Positions 1-8,266 of a stretch of 64,000 nucleotides of DNA are shown here, one piece after another. The notes beneath the pieces are model-generated. The model was not told where the DNA came from and made no database searches. It saw only the letters and a list, made by a program, of their open reading frames with translations. The DNA is taken from assembly GCA_023416655.1 (NCBI GenBank), contig JAEZHK010000052.1, forward strand, positions 7,177 through 71,176, given 5' to 3'. Source of the DNA: Bacillota bacterium (GTDB lineage: Bacteria; Bacillota; Clostridia; Christensenellales; Aristaeellaceae). Position numbers and translations under genes: made by a program. Position 1 is the stretch's first letter, and every line of letters starts with the position of its first letter.

Positions 1-1192
1 GCACCTGCATCTGCGGGTACGCGGGCCTTACGCCCAGCTTCGAAATCAGCTCCAGGGCCCGCTTCCGGCGCTTTTTGAAGTCCACCAGGCCCAGGCGGCC
101 CGCGAAGGAACCGAGGATGGGCAGCGTCAGGTTGCTCTCGGCGTCCTGCTGCAGCACCAGCCCTTCCGTCTGGCGCGATTCCGGTACGAACGCGATGCCC
201 AGCTTCTTCGCCTCGGCGGGCGATTTCGGAAGAATCTTTTTGCCTTCGAGGAAGATCTCGCCGCTGTCGGGCTGGTTGAGGCCGAAAAGCGAGAGCACGG
301 TCTCGGTGCGGCCCGCGCCGACCAGCCCCGTGATGCCCAAGACCTCGCCCCTTCGGAGCTGGAAGGAGACATTCTGGTAGTTTCCGGCCTTTGAGATGTT
401 TTTGACCTCCAGCACCACGTCGCCGGCGCCCTTGCCGGGGAGCCGCTCCTCGCTGATTTCGCGGCCGACCATCATGGAGATCAGCTTCTGTCGGTTCATC
501 TCGCCGGTGGGCGCGGTGCCGATCAGCTTTCCGTCGCGCAGCACCGTCATGCGGTCCGCGATGTGAAACAGCTCGTCCAGCTTGTGGCTGATGAAGATGA
601 TCGCCATGCCGCGGTCGCGCAGCGTGCGCACAATTTTGAAAAGCGCCTCGACCTCGCCGCTGGAGAGCGCCGACGTGGGCTCGTCCATGATGAGGAGCTT
701 CGCGTCGTACACCAGCGCGCGCGCGATGGCGACCAGCTGCTGCCGGGCGGTGGACAGGGTGTTCGCGCGGGCGCGAAGGTCGATGCTGACGCCAAGGCTT
801 TGAAGCGCCTCCCGGGCGGTTTTCTCCATGCCGCGCCAGTCCGCCAGCCGGTTGCGCTTTTCAATCTGCTCGGAGAACGCGATGTTTTCCTTGACGGAGA
901 GCGTCGGAAACAGCGAGAAATCCTGATAGATCGCGATGACGCCCTGGCGCATCGCGTCAAGCGCCGTCATGTTTTCGACGCGCTTGCCCTCGATCTCGAT
1001 GACTGCGCCCGGATCGGGCTGGTAGACGCCGGTCAGCACCTTGATCAGGGTGGACTTGCCCGCGCCGTTTTCACCGATCAGCGCGTGGACTTCGCCCCGC
1101 CTGACGTCAAAACCCACGCCGGACAGCGCGTTGACGCCCGGGAAAGTCTTGGACACATTTTTAAGGCGGAGGAAAACGCCGTCTTCCGTCAT
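1..1192 (-). CDS. Sugar ABC transporter ATP-binding protein (partial, C-terminus beyond window)
   Basis: This is a cytoplasmic ATPase of the RbsA/MglA type, with two tandem ABC domains that energise uptake of a pentose or hexose. About 397 codons are present of the usual ~500; the frame stays open to base 1, so the gene is cut by the window edge, not broken. The first domain has Walker A GENGAGKST at residues 40-48, the signature LSTARQQLVAIARAL and Walker B LLIMDEPTSAL. The second domain starts near residue 255 with the degenerate P-loop GLVGAGRTE that is normal for this family. The ATG at 1190-1192 begins MTEDGVFLRLKNVSKTFPGV. No binding-protein gene lies upstream, only repeat copy 1 and the YesN-type regulator. 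That regulator pair may control it, which is inferred from position only. Confidence 0.93.
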   Translation of the reverse strand, partial: MTEDGVFLRLKNVSKTFPGVNALSGVGFDVRRGEVHALIGENGAGKSTLIKVLTGVYQPDPGAVIEIEGKRVENMTALDAMRQGVIAIYQDFSLFPTLSVKENIAFSEQIEKRNRLADWRGMEKTAREALQSLGVSIDLRARANTLSTARQQLVAIARALVYDAKLLIMDEPTSALSSGEVEALFKIVRTLRDRGMAIIFISHKLDELFHIADRMTVLRDGKLIGTAPTGEMNRQKLISMMVGREISEERLPGKGAGDVVLEVKNISKAGNYQNVSFQLRRGEVLGITGLVGAGRTETVLSLFGLNQPDSGEIFLEGKKILPKSPAEAKKLGIAFVPESRQTEGLVLQQDAESNLTLPILGSFAGRLGLVDFKKRRKRALELISKLGVRPAYPQMQV

Positions 1193-1420
1193 GCCGAACG
1201 CCCTCCCATCGAATACGAGAAACGCAATAATTTGAGCGACAAAACCAAAGCCCGCCCAGTGTCTTTATGTTAAACGATGTTGCCCGCGGGCGGGAATGTA
1301 ATTATCAAAGCATTTGGTGGAAAAATCAACGCTGCGGAGAACCGGGCCTCCGGGCGGTCGGAGCGGACCTTGGCGAAAGCGGGCAAAGCAAAGTCCGGCG
1401 AAGCCGGTTCGCCGGACGTA

Positions 1421-1580
1421 ATACCACTCCCAGACATTCTTTTGTCGTTGCGGCGGATCTTTTCGCCCCTGGCGGTGTCGCTCTCCGCTTGACGTAGCGC
1501 TGCTACGCCTGCGCTGCGGCTCCTAGCCAGGAACAAAAATCTCTCGCCGCTTTGGACAAAATAATATTTTGAATTGGTAT
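1421..1580 (+). repeat. Family 1 MITE-like repeat, copy 1 (160 bp)
   Basis: It begins ATACCACTCC and ends GAATTGGTAT. Its imperfect terminal inverted repeats continue inward to TTTTGTC on both ends. The core carries the hairpin CGTAGC-GCT-GCTACG at 1493-1507. It sits between the ABC ATPase start and the stop of the YesN-like gene, 11 bp from that stop. A separate hairpin, GTCCGGCGAA...TTCGCCGGAC at 1393-1417, lies just outside the left end. The rest of 1193-1420 shows no gene and no convincing promoter. Confidence 0.85.
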
Positions 1581-1591
1581 AAGACCCGCCT

Positions 1592-2347
1592 TCACTTGCT
1601 CCGGTATTCAGAAGGCGATACGCCAGCGTACTTCTTGAAGGTTTTGCTGAAGTAGTGCTGGTCTTCAAACCCGACGCGGAAAGCGATTTCGTAGACCATG
1701 AGGTCGGTCTGATCCATCAGCCGCTTGGCTTCGGCGATGCGCGCGCGGCCGAGATAATCGGCGATGGAGTGGCCGTAGGCGCGCTTGAACGCGATGCCCA
1801 GATAGTTGGGCGAATAGCCTAGCTGCGCCGACAGGTGGTTGACGCCCAGCGCCGGGTCCGCGAAATTCTGGTCGATCGCGCGCCGCGCCTGTTCCGCGAC
1901 GGAGCGCGGGACATCGGCCTTCCCCCCTTCGCCGCTTTTTTCAAGCGCCGAACGGACCAGCCGCTCGTTTTCCTCACGCTCGGAAGCCAGCGCATACAGC
2001 CGCCTTGCCATCTGCCTTACGTCCTCCGGGACGACGGGCTTGAGCACATAGTCCACCGCGCCGTAGCTCAGCGCCTGCTTGGCATAGTCGAATTCCTCGT
2101 AGCCGCTGATGATGATCGTCGCGGGCCTGTGCGGCCGCTCCTTGAGCCTCATCATCAGCTCGATGCCGTTCATTTCGGGCATCGCGATGTCCAGAAGCAT
2201 CGCGTCGATCCTGCTTGAGTCGATGATCGCAAGCGCCTCGGCGCCGCTTCTGGCGACAAAGGTCTTAAAAAGCCCCAGTTCGTCGATGGTCCTGCGCATG
2301 CCCTCGGCCAGCAGGCGCTCGTCGTCCACGACCAGCATGGTGAACAT
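1592..2347 (-). CDS. Response regulator, AraC-type output (YesN-like)
   Basis: Cytoplasmic DNA-binding response regulator of 251 aa, the output partner of the adjacent kinase. The receiver domain (about residues 1-120) has the acidic pocket VVDDE and phospho-acceptor Asp53 in LLDIAMPEMNG, with a later lysine in YVLKPV. The C-terminal ~100 residues form two helix-turn-helix motifs of the AraC/XylS family (LGYSPNYLGIAFKRAYG, then FRVGFEDQHYFSKTFKKYAG). Its ATG follows the kinase stop codon directly (TGAATG), so the two genes are translationally coupled. YesN-type regulators usually control neighbouring sugar transport genes; the ABC ATPase at the left edge is a candidate target. Confidence 0.95.
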   Translation of the reverse strand: MFTMLVVDDERLLAEGMRRTIDELGLFKTFVARSGAEALAIIDSSRIDAMLLDIAMPEMNGIELMMRLKERPHRPATIIISGYEEFDYAKQALSYGAVDYVLKPVVPEDVRQMARRLYALASEREENERLVRSALEKSGEGGKADVPRSVAEQARRAIDQNFADPALGVNHLSAQLGYSPNYLGIAFKRAYGHSIADYLGRARIAEAKRLMDQTDLMVYEIAFRVGFEDQHYFSKTFKKYAGVSPSEYRSK

Positions 2348-4132
2348 TCAGGTTCCTCCCGGCATTTTCTTGATTCGCACGCTTGCCACCGTTTCGCTGC
2401 CGACGCGCGCGTACCTCAGGCCGTAGCCCTCGCCGAAGCACATCTGCACGCGGTCGTGGACGTTGGAAATTCCGATGCCGTAATTGCCCGGGGCGGACGC
2501 CTCGTCCCGGTGGTACAGGAAGCGGTTCATCTCGTCCAGGGTTTCCTGGGTGGCGTTCTCCCCGTCGTCGCGCACTTCCAGAACGATGTCGCTTCCCTCT
2601 TCGCGCGCCGTGATTTTGAGGTGGCAGGTGCGGGATTGGTTGGTCTGCATCGCGTGGATGATCGAGTTTTCGACCAGCGGCTGAAGGATCAGCCTGGGCG
2701 TCAGGCAATCCAGCAGGTTCTCCGGCAGGTCGTACTCGACGAAGATGGAGTCCTCGTACCTCGCCATCTGGATGCTGATGTACAGCCGGATGTGCTTGAT
2801 CTGCTCGCTCAGCGGGATCGATTCCCGGCCGCGGCTGATGCTGATGCGGAAAAAGGACGCCAGGTCCTTCGTGATCTGGATGGCCTTTTCATCTTCCCCC
2901 GCGCCGATCAGCCAGATGATCGTGGACAGCGTGTTGTACAGAAAGTGGGGGTTGATCTGGAACTCCAGCGCGCGGATCTGCGCCTCCTTGTTTTTGCGCT
3001 GCTCCTCGTAATACTGCCCGATCGCGCTTTCCAGCTTTTCGAGGATCTGTCCGTACTTGTCGTCCAGAATCGCGATTTCGTTTTTGACCGGCGGACGCCC
3101 CTTGGCCGCGGCCGGCGGCGCGTCAAAGGACGAGACGCGGCCGATCAGCCGGTAGAGCGGCTTGATGAAGCTGCGCGACATCATCGAGCCCAGCAGTACG
3201 CAAAGGCCGATGCAGAGGACTGCGACCAGGATCGTCATCGAAAGGATGGGCCTGAAGCCCTCGTTGAGCGTCGCCTCCCGGATCTTTTCCAGGTAGGTCA
3301 GGCCGCGTTGGCTGTCCCGGTAGTAGACCAGCACGTTTCCGTTCAGGTTCAGCGAGCCGGCTCCGCCGGTCATCGCGCCTTCCGGAAGCTTCAACGCTTC
3401 CTGGAGGTTTTTGCCGTAGAACGCGTCGTCGGTGCAGGACTGGATGACGCCGCGGGCGCTTACGATCATGTACTGGCTGCCCCGCGCCCCCTCGTAGTCC
3501 TGATAGAGCTTTCGGAACAGGCTTTCGCGGACGTTGACCCGGATCAGCGACACGGGGCGGTTGCCCGTGCCCAGCACCTGCCGGACGTAGGGGATCACGC
3601 GCTCGCCGCGGTCAAATGTGGCGGCCTGCCACAGGTCGAAGCGTTGAAAGGCGTCCGGGCCGGGCCGGACGAGGCCGGTCGCGTCGATGCGCTGCACCGC
3701 CGACGCGTCCGCCGAGTAGCGCAGCGCTTCGCCATCGCCGATCAGCAGCACCGAGGTGGCCTCCTGGCTGTTGTAGAGGCTGATGATCTGCCGCCGGGCC
3801 TGGTCCTCGACCATCGACGGCGCGGCCTGAAGCCGGGCGTCCGGATCGTAATAGGCGCGCACGTATTGGTTGAACGCGACGAGAAGCGTCGCGCGGTGCT
3901 TCTCGCGCATGATTTCGTCGGTTCGGTACGCGATGAACTCCAGCCGGCTCAGGCTGTCCTGCACGCCCTTTTCCAGCATCGTGCGCGAGGAAACGTCCAG
4001 GGAGATCGCGCCGATCACGAACACGGGGATGAGCGACACCAGCGCGAACAGGATGGTCAGCCGCGTCTTGATGGAGAACTGCGCAAATATCGAGCCGATT
4101 TTCTTCACGTTGCACCACACACCGCTCTCCAT
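2348..4132 (-). CDS. Sensor histidine kinase (YesM-like)
   Basis: Membrane sensor kinase of about 594 aa. One TM segment near the N-terminus (TILFALVSLIPVFVIGAISL) is followed by an extracytoplasmic sensor region of roughly 240 residues, a second TM (ILSMTILVAVLCIGLCVLLG), a HAMP-like linker, the His_kinase domain with phospho-acceptor His in INPHFLYNTLS, and a HATPase domain with N-box LVENSIIHA and G-box NYGIGISNV. The frame is open up to 4177, but the ATG at 4130-4132 is preferred because GAAAGGG lies 6 nt upstream of it, whereas the ATG at 4177 lacks a ribosome-binding site. Stop and regulator start abut. The ligand is probably a sugar signal, inferred from family and neighbours. Confidence 0.93.
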   Translation of the reverse strand: MESGVWCNVKKIGSIFAQFSIKTRLTILFALVSLIPVFVIGAISLDVSSRTMLEKGVQDSLSRLEFIAYRTDEIMREKHRATLLVAFNQYVRAYYDPDARLQAAPSMVEDQARRQIISLYNSQEATSVLLIGDGEALRYSADASAVQRIDATGLVRPGPDAFQRFDLWQAATFDRGERVIPYVRQVLGTGNRPVSLIRVNVRESLFRKLYQDYEGARGSQYMIVSARGVIQSCTDDAFYGKNLQEALKLPEGAMTGGAGSLNLNGNVLVYYRDSQRGLTYLEKIREATLNEGFRPILSMTILVAVLCIGLCVLLGSMMSRSFIKPLYRLIGRVSSFDAPPAAAKGRPPVKNEIAILDDKYGQILEKLESAIGQYYEEQRKNKEAQIRALEFQINPHFLYNTLSTIIWLIGAGEDEKAIQITKDLASFFRISISRGRESIPLSEQIKHIRLYISIQMARYEDSIFVEYDLPENLLDCLTPRLILQPLVENSIIHAMQTNQSRTCHLKITAREEGSDIVLEVRDDGENATQETLDEMNRFLYHRDEASAPGNYGIGISNVHDRVQMCFGEGYGLRYARVGSETVASVRIKKMPGGT

Positions 4133-4228
4133 TGTATACCCTTTCAGGAGATTAACACAAACCCCCCGCATTTTCAAGCGCGGGACCGGGATGCCGGGTT
4201 TTATCGCGTTCAGACCGGGATATTGGAA

Positions 4229-4270
4229 AGGCGGGGCGGCCTTGCCAACCCGGCAAAGGCTGCCCCGCCT
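4229..4270 (-). terminator. Strong stem-loop downstream of the metallophosphoesterase gene
   Basis: The arms GGCGGGGC...GCCCCGCC extend inward through GGCCTTGCC/GGCAAAGGC. It lies between the phosphoesterase stop (4381) and the kinase start. On the minus strand it is followed by only a short T stretch (TTTCC), so it may be a weak terminator. The remaining bases up to 4380 show nothing else. Confidence 0.55.
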
Positions 4271-4380
4271 CTACAGTTCAATTTCCAATTACCCGGACCG
4301 CGGCTGGCGATCCTCGAGCGCCTTCATACGGAAGAAACACGCGCCTGAAGCGCGACGTCACCAAGAGCCCAACGGTTTTC

Positions 4381-5331
4381 TCATGATCCCAGCGGCTTTG
4401 CCGGCGCGTAGTACTGCCGGTGCGCCTGTACTTGAACGAGCTGGTTTTCGGGATACCGGTATGCCGTCAGCTTGCCGCCGAACGCGCAGCCGGTGTCGAT
4501 GCAGAGCGTATGATTCATCTCGCGCGCCTCGAGCTGCGGCGTGTGGCCGTACACCACCAAGGCGCGCCCGTGATACTCGCTGGCCCAGTCGAGGCGCACC
4601 GGTAGTCCGTATTCGTCGACCTCTCCGGTTGTATCGCCGTACAGGCAGAAGTCCCGCACGCGGCTGGAGGCGTGCCCCTGCAGGCTCTCCTTCAGCCCGG
4701 CATGCGCCACGACCAACTTGCCCTCGTCGAGCACATAATGGCTGGGCAGCGCGTCCAGAAACACGCGCACCTCCTGAACAAATTTGGAGGGCTGCCTTTC
4801 CAGATCTTCCACCGTACCATCCAGCCCATTCGTGAGCTGAACGGGGCGTCCGTTCAGTTTTTTCAGCAGCTTTGCGTCATGATTCCCCGGAACGGCCAGC
4901 GCATGGCCTTCCTTCACCATCTTCATGACCAGCTTCAGCACGTCCGCGTTTTTTGGCCCGCGGTCGCACAGATCGCCCAAAAACACGGCGATCCTGCCCT
5001 GCGGCGGCGTCGCGGCGTGTTTTTCGGCGTCTACTGTGTAATCCAGCTTTTGAAGCAGCTCGCAAAGTTCGTCGTAGCAGCCATGGATGTCGCCAATGAT
5101 ATCATACCACTCCAAAACATTCTTTTGTCGTTGGAGCGGATCTTTTCGCGCAGTGCTGTGTCGCTCTCCGCTTGAAATAGCGCTGCTATTCCTGCGCTGC
5201 GGCTCCTTGCTCTGCATCGAAAATCTCTCGCCCCTTTGGACAAAACAATATTTTGGATTGGTATCAAACGGCCCGCGGTCTTCACGCCTGTCATCCCAAG
5301 GCTTTGAGGGTGCGATCTTTACTTCGGCCAC
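4381..5331 (-). CDS. GDIHG-type metallophosphoesterase (PrpE / Ap4A-hydrolase-like) with repeat-derived N-terminus
   Basis: Calcineurin-like phosphoesterase of the family that includes PrpE and bacterial Ser/Thr phosphatases. The metal-site motifs occur in order: GDIHG, GDLCDRGP, GNHD, VAHAGL and VYGHTP. The recognisable domain starts at residue 76 (YDIIGDIHGCYDELCELL), where family members normally have Met1-Tyr2. Residues 23-76 of the open frame are encoded by repeat copy 2, so the native 5' end was apparently replaced by the insertion. Possible starts are the GTG at 5331 (no spaced ribosome-binding site) or a TTG inside the repeat (5118-5116, giving MEWYDIIGD). The catalytic domain is intact. 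Expression and true start are uncertain, and the substrate cannot be told from sequence. Confidence 0.8.
   Translation of the reverse strand: MAEVKIAPSKPWDDRREDRGPFDTNPKYCFVQRGERFSMQSKEPQRRNSSAISSGERHSTARKDPLQRQKNVLEWYDIIGDIHGCYDELCELLQKLDYTVDAEKHAATPPQGRIAVFLGDLCDRGPKNADVLKLVMKMVKEGHALAVPGNHDAKLLKKLNGRPVQLTNGLDGTVEDLERQPSKFVQEVRVFLDALPSHYVLDEGKLVVAHAGLKESLQGHASSRVRDFCLYGDTTGEVDEYGLPVRLDWASEYHGRALVVYGHTPQLEAREMNHTLCIDTGCAFGGKLTAYRYPENQLVQVQAHRQYYAPAKPLGS
5104..5264 (+). repeat. Family 1 MITE-like repeat, copy 2 (161 bp), inside the phosphoesterase frame
   Basis: The ends are ATACCACTCC and GGATTGGTAT. It is about the same length as copy 1 and shares its TTTTGTC-type termini. The hairpin core reads AATAGC-GCT-GCTATT, a paired-base variant of the copy-1 core. 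It is open in the phosphoesterase frame through all 54 codons, and its left end falls exactly on the Tyr codon that starts the conserved domain. Confidence 0.87.
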
Positions 5332-5437
5332 CTCCTGTCTGCTCCTTCAGAGAGCACCCCGGCGCATGGCGTCGGACACGCATAGCTTACCGGTTGAGCG
5401 CCGTTTGCATGCGATGGATTTCTACGGCAGGCACAAG

Positions 5438-6400
5438 TCAGTCATTGGCCAAGAGCTGAAGCCCGAGCTTCGGCCCCAGGATGCGCATGCGCCCGCCGTC
5501 CCAGCGGATTGGGTCCATGAGACCCACTCGGACGCCGCCGAAGGAGGTGGTGTAGCCGTGATAGACGAAGAACCACGCCCCGCCGGTGGTTTGGAACGCG
5601 CAGCCGTGGCCGGGTCCGGTGACCTCGCCGCTCTTTTCCAGGATCGGGTTTTCCGCCGCTTTCACGAACGGCCCGAGCGGGGAATCCGCCGTGGCGTAGC
5701 CCACCGCGTAGTCGCCCTCCGCGTAGAAGTTGGCGGAGAAGGTCATGTAGTAATGGTTCCCGCGTTTGATCAGGAAGCTGCCCTCGTTCCAGCGCCGCCC
5801 GGTGCTCTTTATTGACCGGTCCTCCCAGGGCTGTTCGGGCTTCAGAAGCAATACAGGCTCGCCCCGGACGCCGGAAAAGTCCGGTTCCATTTCCACGCCG
5901 TAGATCCAGCTCTCCTCCAGATCGCCCACCCGGTGCTTGTAGCAGCAGTGGGAGTAGTAGAGGTAGTACCTTCCGTCCTCGGAATGGACGCTGGCGTCGA
6001 TGACGGGATAACCGGGGTCGAAGATGGGGCGGTTCAGAAGGTCGGTGAATGGTCCGGCGGGATGATCGGACACGGCGACGCCGATTCGGAAATTCTCCGC
6101 CTCGCTATTCGGGTTCTCCCGCCAGTTCGCGCTGAAGAAGAGGTAATACCGGCCTTCAAAATGGTAGCACTCCGGCGCCCAAAGGCAATCCACGCACCAG
6201 CCGTCCGGCCCCGCGCGGTAGATTTCGCCTTCCTCCCGCCAGTCGATCAGGTTCGTGGAGGAACGAGCTCGAAACGCGCCGTCCTCGCTGGAGCCGTAGA
6301 GGTAGTATCGCCCATCCGGCGCGGTCAGCATGAACGGATCGGCGACCGGGAACGGAAACGGGTTTTGGTATGTCCCTGACACAGCACGCACCCCTGTCAT
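5438..6400 (-). CDS. Glycoside hydrolase family 43 (arabinan/xylan side-chain hydrolase)
   Basis: Five-bladed beta-propeller glycosidase of 320 aa, cytoplasmic because no signal peptide is present. The inverting GH43 catalytic set is visible: general base Asp21 in PVADPF, pKa-modulating Asp135 in YPVIDASVH, and general acid Glu206 in RWNEGSF. Repeated YYLYYS/YYLFFS blade motifs support the fold. Its start overlaps the stop of the GH51 gene by 4 bp, so the two are co-translated. It is the last gene of the LacI-controlled operon. In this context it most likely acts on imported arabino-oligosaccharides as an exo-alpha-L-arabinofuranosidase, but beta-xylosidase activity is also found in GH43 and cannot be excluded. 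Confidence 0.92.
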   Translation of the reverse strand: MTGVRAVSGTYQNPFPFPVADPFMLTAPDGRYYLYGSSEDGAFRARSSTNLIDWREEGEIYRAGPDGWCVDCLWAPECYHFEGRYYLFFSANWRENPNSEAENFRIGVAVSDHPAGPFTDLLNRPIFDPGYPVIDASVHSEDGRYYLYYSHCCYKHRVGDLEESWIYGVEMEPDFSGVRGEPVLLLKPEQPWEDRSIKSTGRRWNEGSFLIKRGNHYYMTFSANFYAEGDYAVGYATADSPLGPFVKAAENPILEKSGEVTGPGHGCAFQTTGGAWFFVYHGYTTSFGGVRVGLMDPIRWDGGRMRILGPKLGLQLLAND

Positions 6401-8262
6401 TCCAATATGATGACCGCCACCGCCATCGGCGGCAGCGTGATTTCCCCCTCCATGACCACGGAGACGGGCGCGACCGGCTCGTCTTCAAAGCCGTTGCGCT
6501 GGTTGAAGTCGTCCGCGCGCAGAAGGAGCGCGCGGGCGCGGGTGAATGCCACGCCTTCAATGAGGAGCCTCGCGCCTTCATTCCGGCTGCGGTTGACGAC
6601 GGACAGCACCGCCTGCCCCTGCGTGTTCAGGCCCGCTGCGGCGTCGACCAGCGGGATGCCCGCCTGCGCCGGGACGTTGCCCACCTGCCCGCAATCGATG
6701 GTTTCCGACTCAACCTCCGCGTGAATGGCGCGCTTCAGGCCCTGCCGCGCGACCATGCCGATCACATGGTAGGTCGGCGTGCCGTAGCATTCGCCGCGGG
6801 CGCTTCGGATCAGCCCGCCCGGCCAGCCGTTGACGAGGTCCGACGCCGTGCAGAGCGCGAGGCAACCGCTGTTCCGAAGGAAGGTGTTAATTAGCCCCGC
6901 GTTGCTCAGCGCGGCCTCGAAGGTCTGCTCCCGGAGGGACTGGTTGTGGTAGGAGGTGTTCCACTCCGTGACCGCCAGCTTGATCGGATGATCCTGGCCG
7001 CAGAGCGCCCGGACGGTCTTTAGGGTATCCTTCAGAACCCGTTCGAACTTTTGGGGTGCGCCGCCCACCACGGCGTCGTAGAGCGCCTCCGGCGCATACG
7101 CCGCGTCCGCGATCATCGGCGCGTAGGTGTGCAGGCCCAGGATGTCTACATAATCCTTGATCCGGGGGAGGATGGTTTCGTTCCAGCTTTGGTCCAGCTG
7201 GTTGCCGTCTCCGGCGCAGGCGATCAACTTGATGGAAGGGTCGCGCCCGCGCATGGCTTCAGCGAACGCGACGTAGCGTTCGGCGTATTCCCCGGCGGTG
7301 CAGTGGCCGGTTTCCCAATCGGCAAACATCTCGTTGCCGATGTCCCAGTATTTCACGCCGTAGGGTTCGGGGTGGCCGTTTTCCGCCCGCAGCGCGCCGA
7401 AGCGGGTGCCTGCGTCCCCATTGCAGTATTCCACCCATTCGGCGGCCTCCTGAGGCGTCGCGTCGCCGAAGTTGACGCAGATCAGCGGCTCGCATCCAAG
7501 GTGCCGGCACAGCGAGAGGAATTCGTCGGTGCCGAAGTTGTTCTCCTCCGTGCCGCCCCAGTGGCGGTTCGGGCGGCCGGGGCGCATGTCCACCGGGCCG
7601 ATCCCGTCCATCCAGTGGTAGGTGTCCGCAAAGCAGCCGCCGGGAAAGCGCAGGACGCCCATATGGAGCGCCTCGATCCGCTGCATGACCTTGGGCCACA
7701 CGCCCGCGATCCGGTCTCCCGGCTTCAGCGAGGCCTGATCGATCCACAGGACGCCGCGCCCGAGGCGTGTGACGGCAAGAGAAGCCTGACCGCTCGTCCT
7801 GTCCGGGACGAAATCAAATTCGCACCGGACCCAACCACCGCCGTCCAGCTCAAACCGCTTTTCAAAGAGGTCCCCCAGTTCGTCGAAGACCCGCACCCGG
7901 ACGGACGCGCCGTCCACCGCGAAAAGATGCGCGTAGCCGGAGTATCCCGTACCCGCGTGGAGCAATAGGCCGTCCTGCTCGACACCGCCCTCGCCGTCCG
8001 ATACCTCCACCCGCTGGGACTGGCCCGGCGCGTAGACGTTCTCCCGGTCTAGTGAGCATTCCGCGTCCCCGACTGCATGCCACGGCGATGACACGCCCTT
8101 CTCCGCATCCTCCGGGTATTCGAAGCCCCGGGAGGTCAAAAGCTCCGCGTGCAGCCCCGGGTCGATGCAGTCATGCATGAATTCGATAAAGTGGCCGAAG
8201 AGGAGGGGGGAGAGGTCGCCCAACACCCGCTCCGGATGGATGGTGATTTTTACGTCTTTCAT
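6397..8262 (-). CDS. Alpha-L-arabinofuranosidase, GH51
   Basis: Retaining alpha-L-arabinofuranosidase of 621 aa, without a signal peptide, acting in the cytoplasm on imported arabinofuranosyl oligosaccharides. The acid/base Glu311 lies in YWDIGNEMFADW and the nucleophile Glu433 in KLAVTEWNTSY. The GH51 hallmark LRFPGGCFADTYHWMDGIGP occupies about residues 204-223. An extra beta-rich segment (about 60-180) between the first strand and the barrel resembles a carbohydrate-binding insertion seen in longer GH51 enzymes. The C-terminus forms the usual beta-sandwich. It follows the two permease genes and overlaps the GH43 gene, marking this as an arabinan or arabinoxylan oligosaccharide operon. Confidence 0.95.
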   Translation of the reverse strand: MKDVKITIHPERVLGDLSPLLFGHFIEFMHDCIDPGLHAELLTSRGFEYPEDAEKGVSSPWHAVGDAECSLDRENVYAPGQSQRVEVSDGEGGVEQDGLLLHAGTGYSGYAHLFAVDGASVRVRVFDELGDLFEKRFELDGGGWVRCEFDFVPDRTSGQASLAVTRLGRGVLWIDQASLKPGDRIAGVWPKVMQRIEALHMGVLRFPGGCFADTYHWMDGIGPVDMRPGRPNRHWGGTEENNFGTDEFLSLCRHLGCEPLICVNFGDATPQEAAEWVEYCNGDAGTRFGALRAENGHPEPYGVKYWDIGNEMFADWETGHCTAGEYAERYVAFAEAMRGRDPSIKLIACAGDGNQLDQSWNETILPRIKDYVDILGLHTYAPMIADAAYAPEALYDAVVGGAPQKFERVLKDTLKTVRALCGQDHPIKLAVTEWNTSYHNQSLREQTFEAALSNAGLINTFLRNSGCLALCTASDLVNGWPGGLIRSARGECYGTPTYHVIGMVARQGLKRAIHAEVESETIDCGQVGNVPAQAGIPLVDAAAGLNTQGQAVLSVVNRSRNEGARLLIEGVAFTRARALLLRADDFNQRNGFEDEPVAPVSVVMEGEITLPPMAVAVIILE

Positions 8263-8266
8263 GAGG

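Noticed and set aside
2456..4348. Long plus-strand open frame (630 codons) opposite the YesM-like kinase
   Set aside because: It is antisense to a well-supported kinase gene. Its translation is rich in Arg/Val/Asp/His with no domain, as expected from the third-position bias of GC-rich genes.
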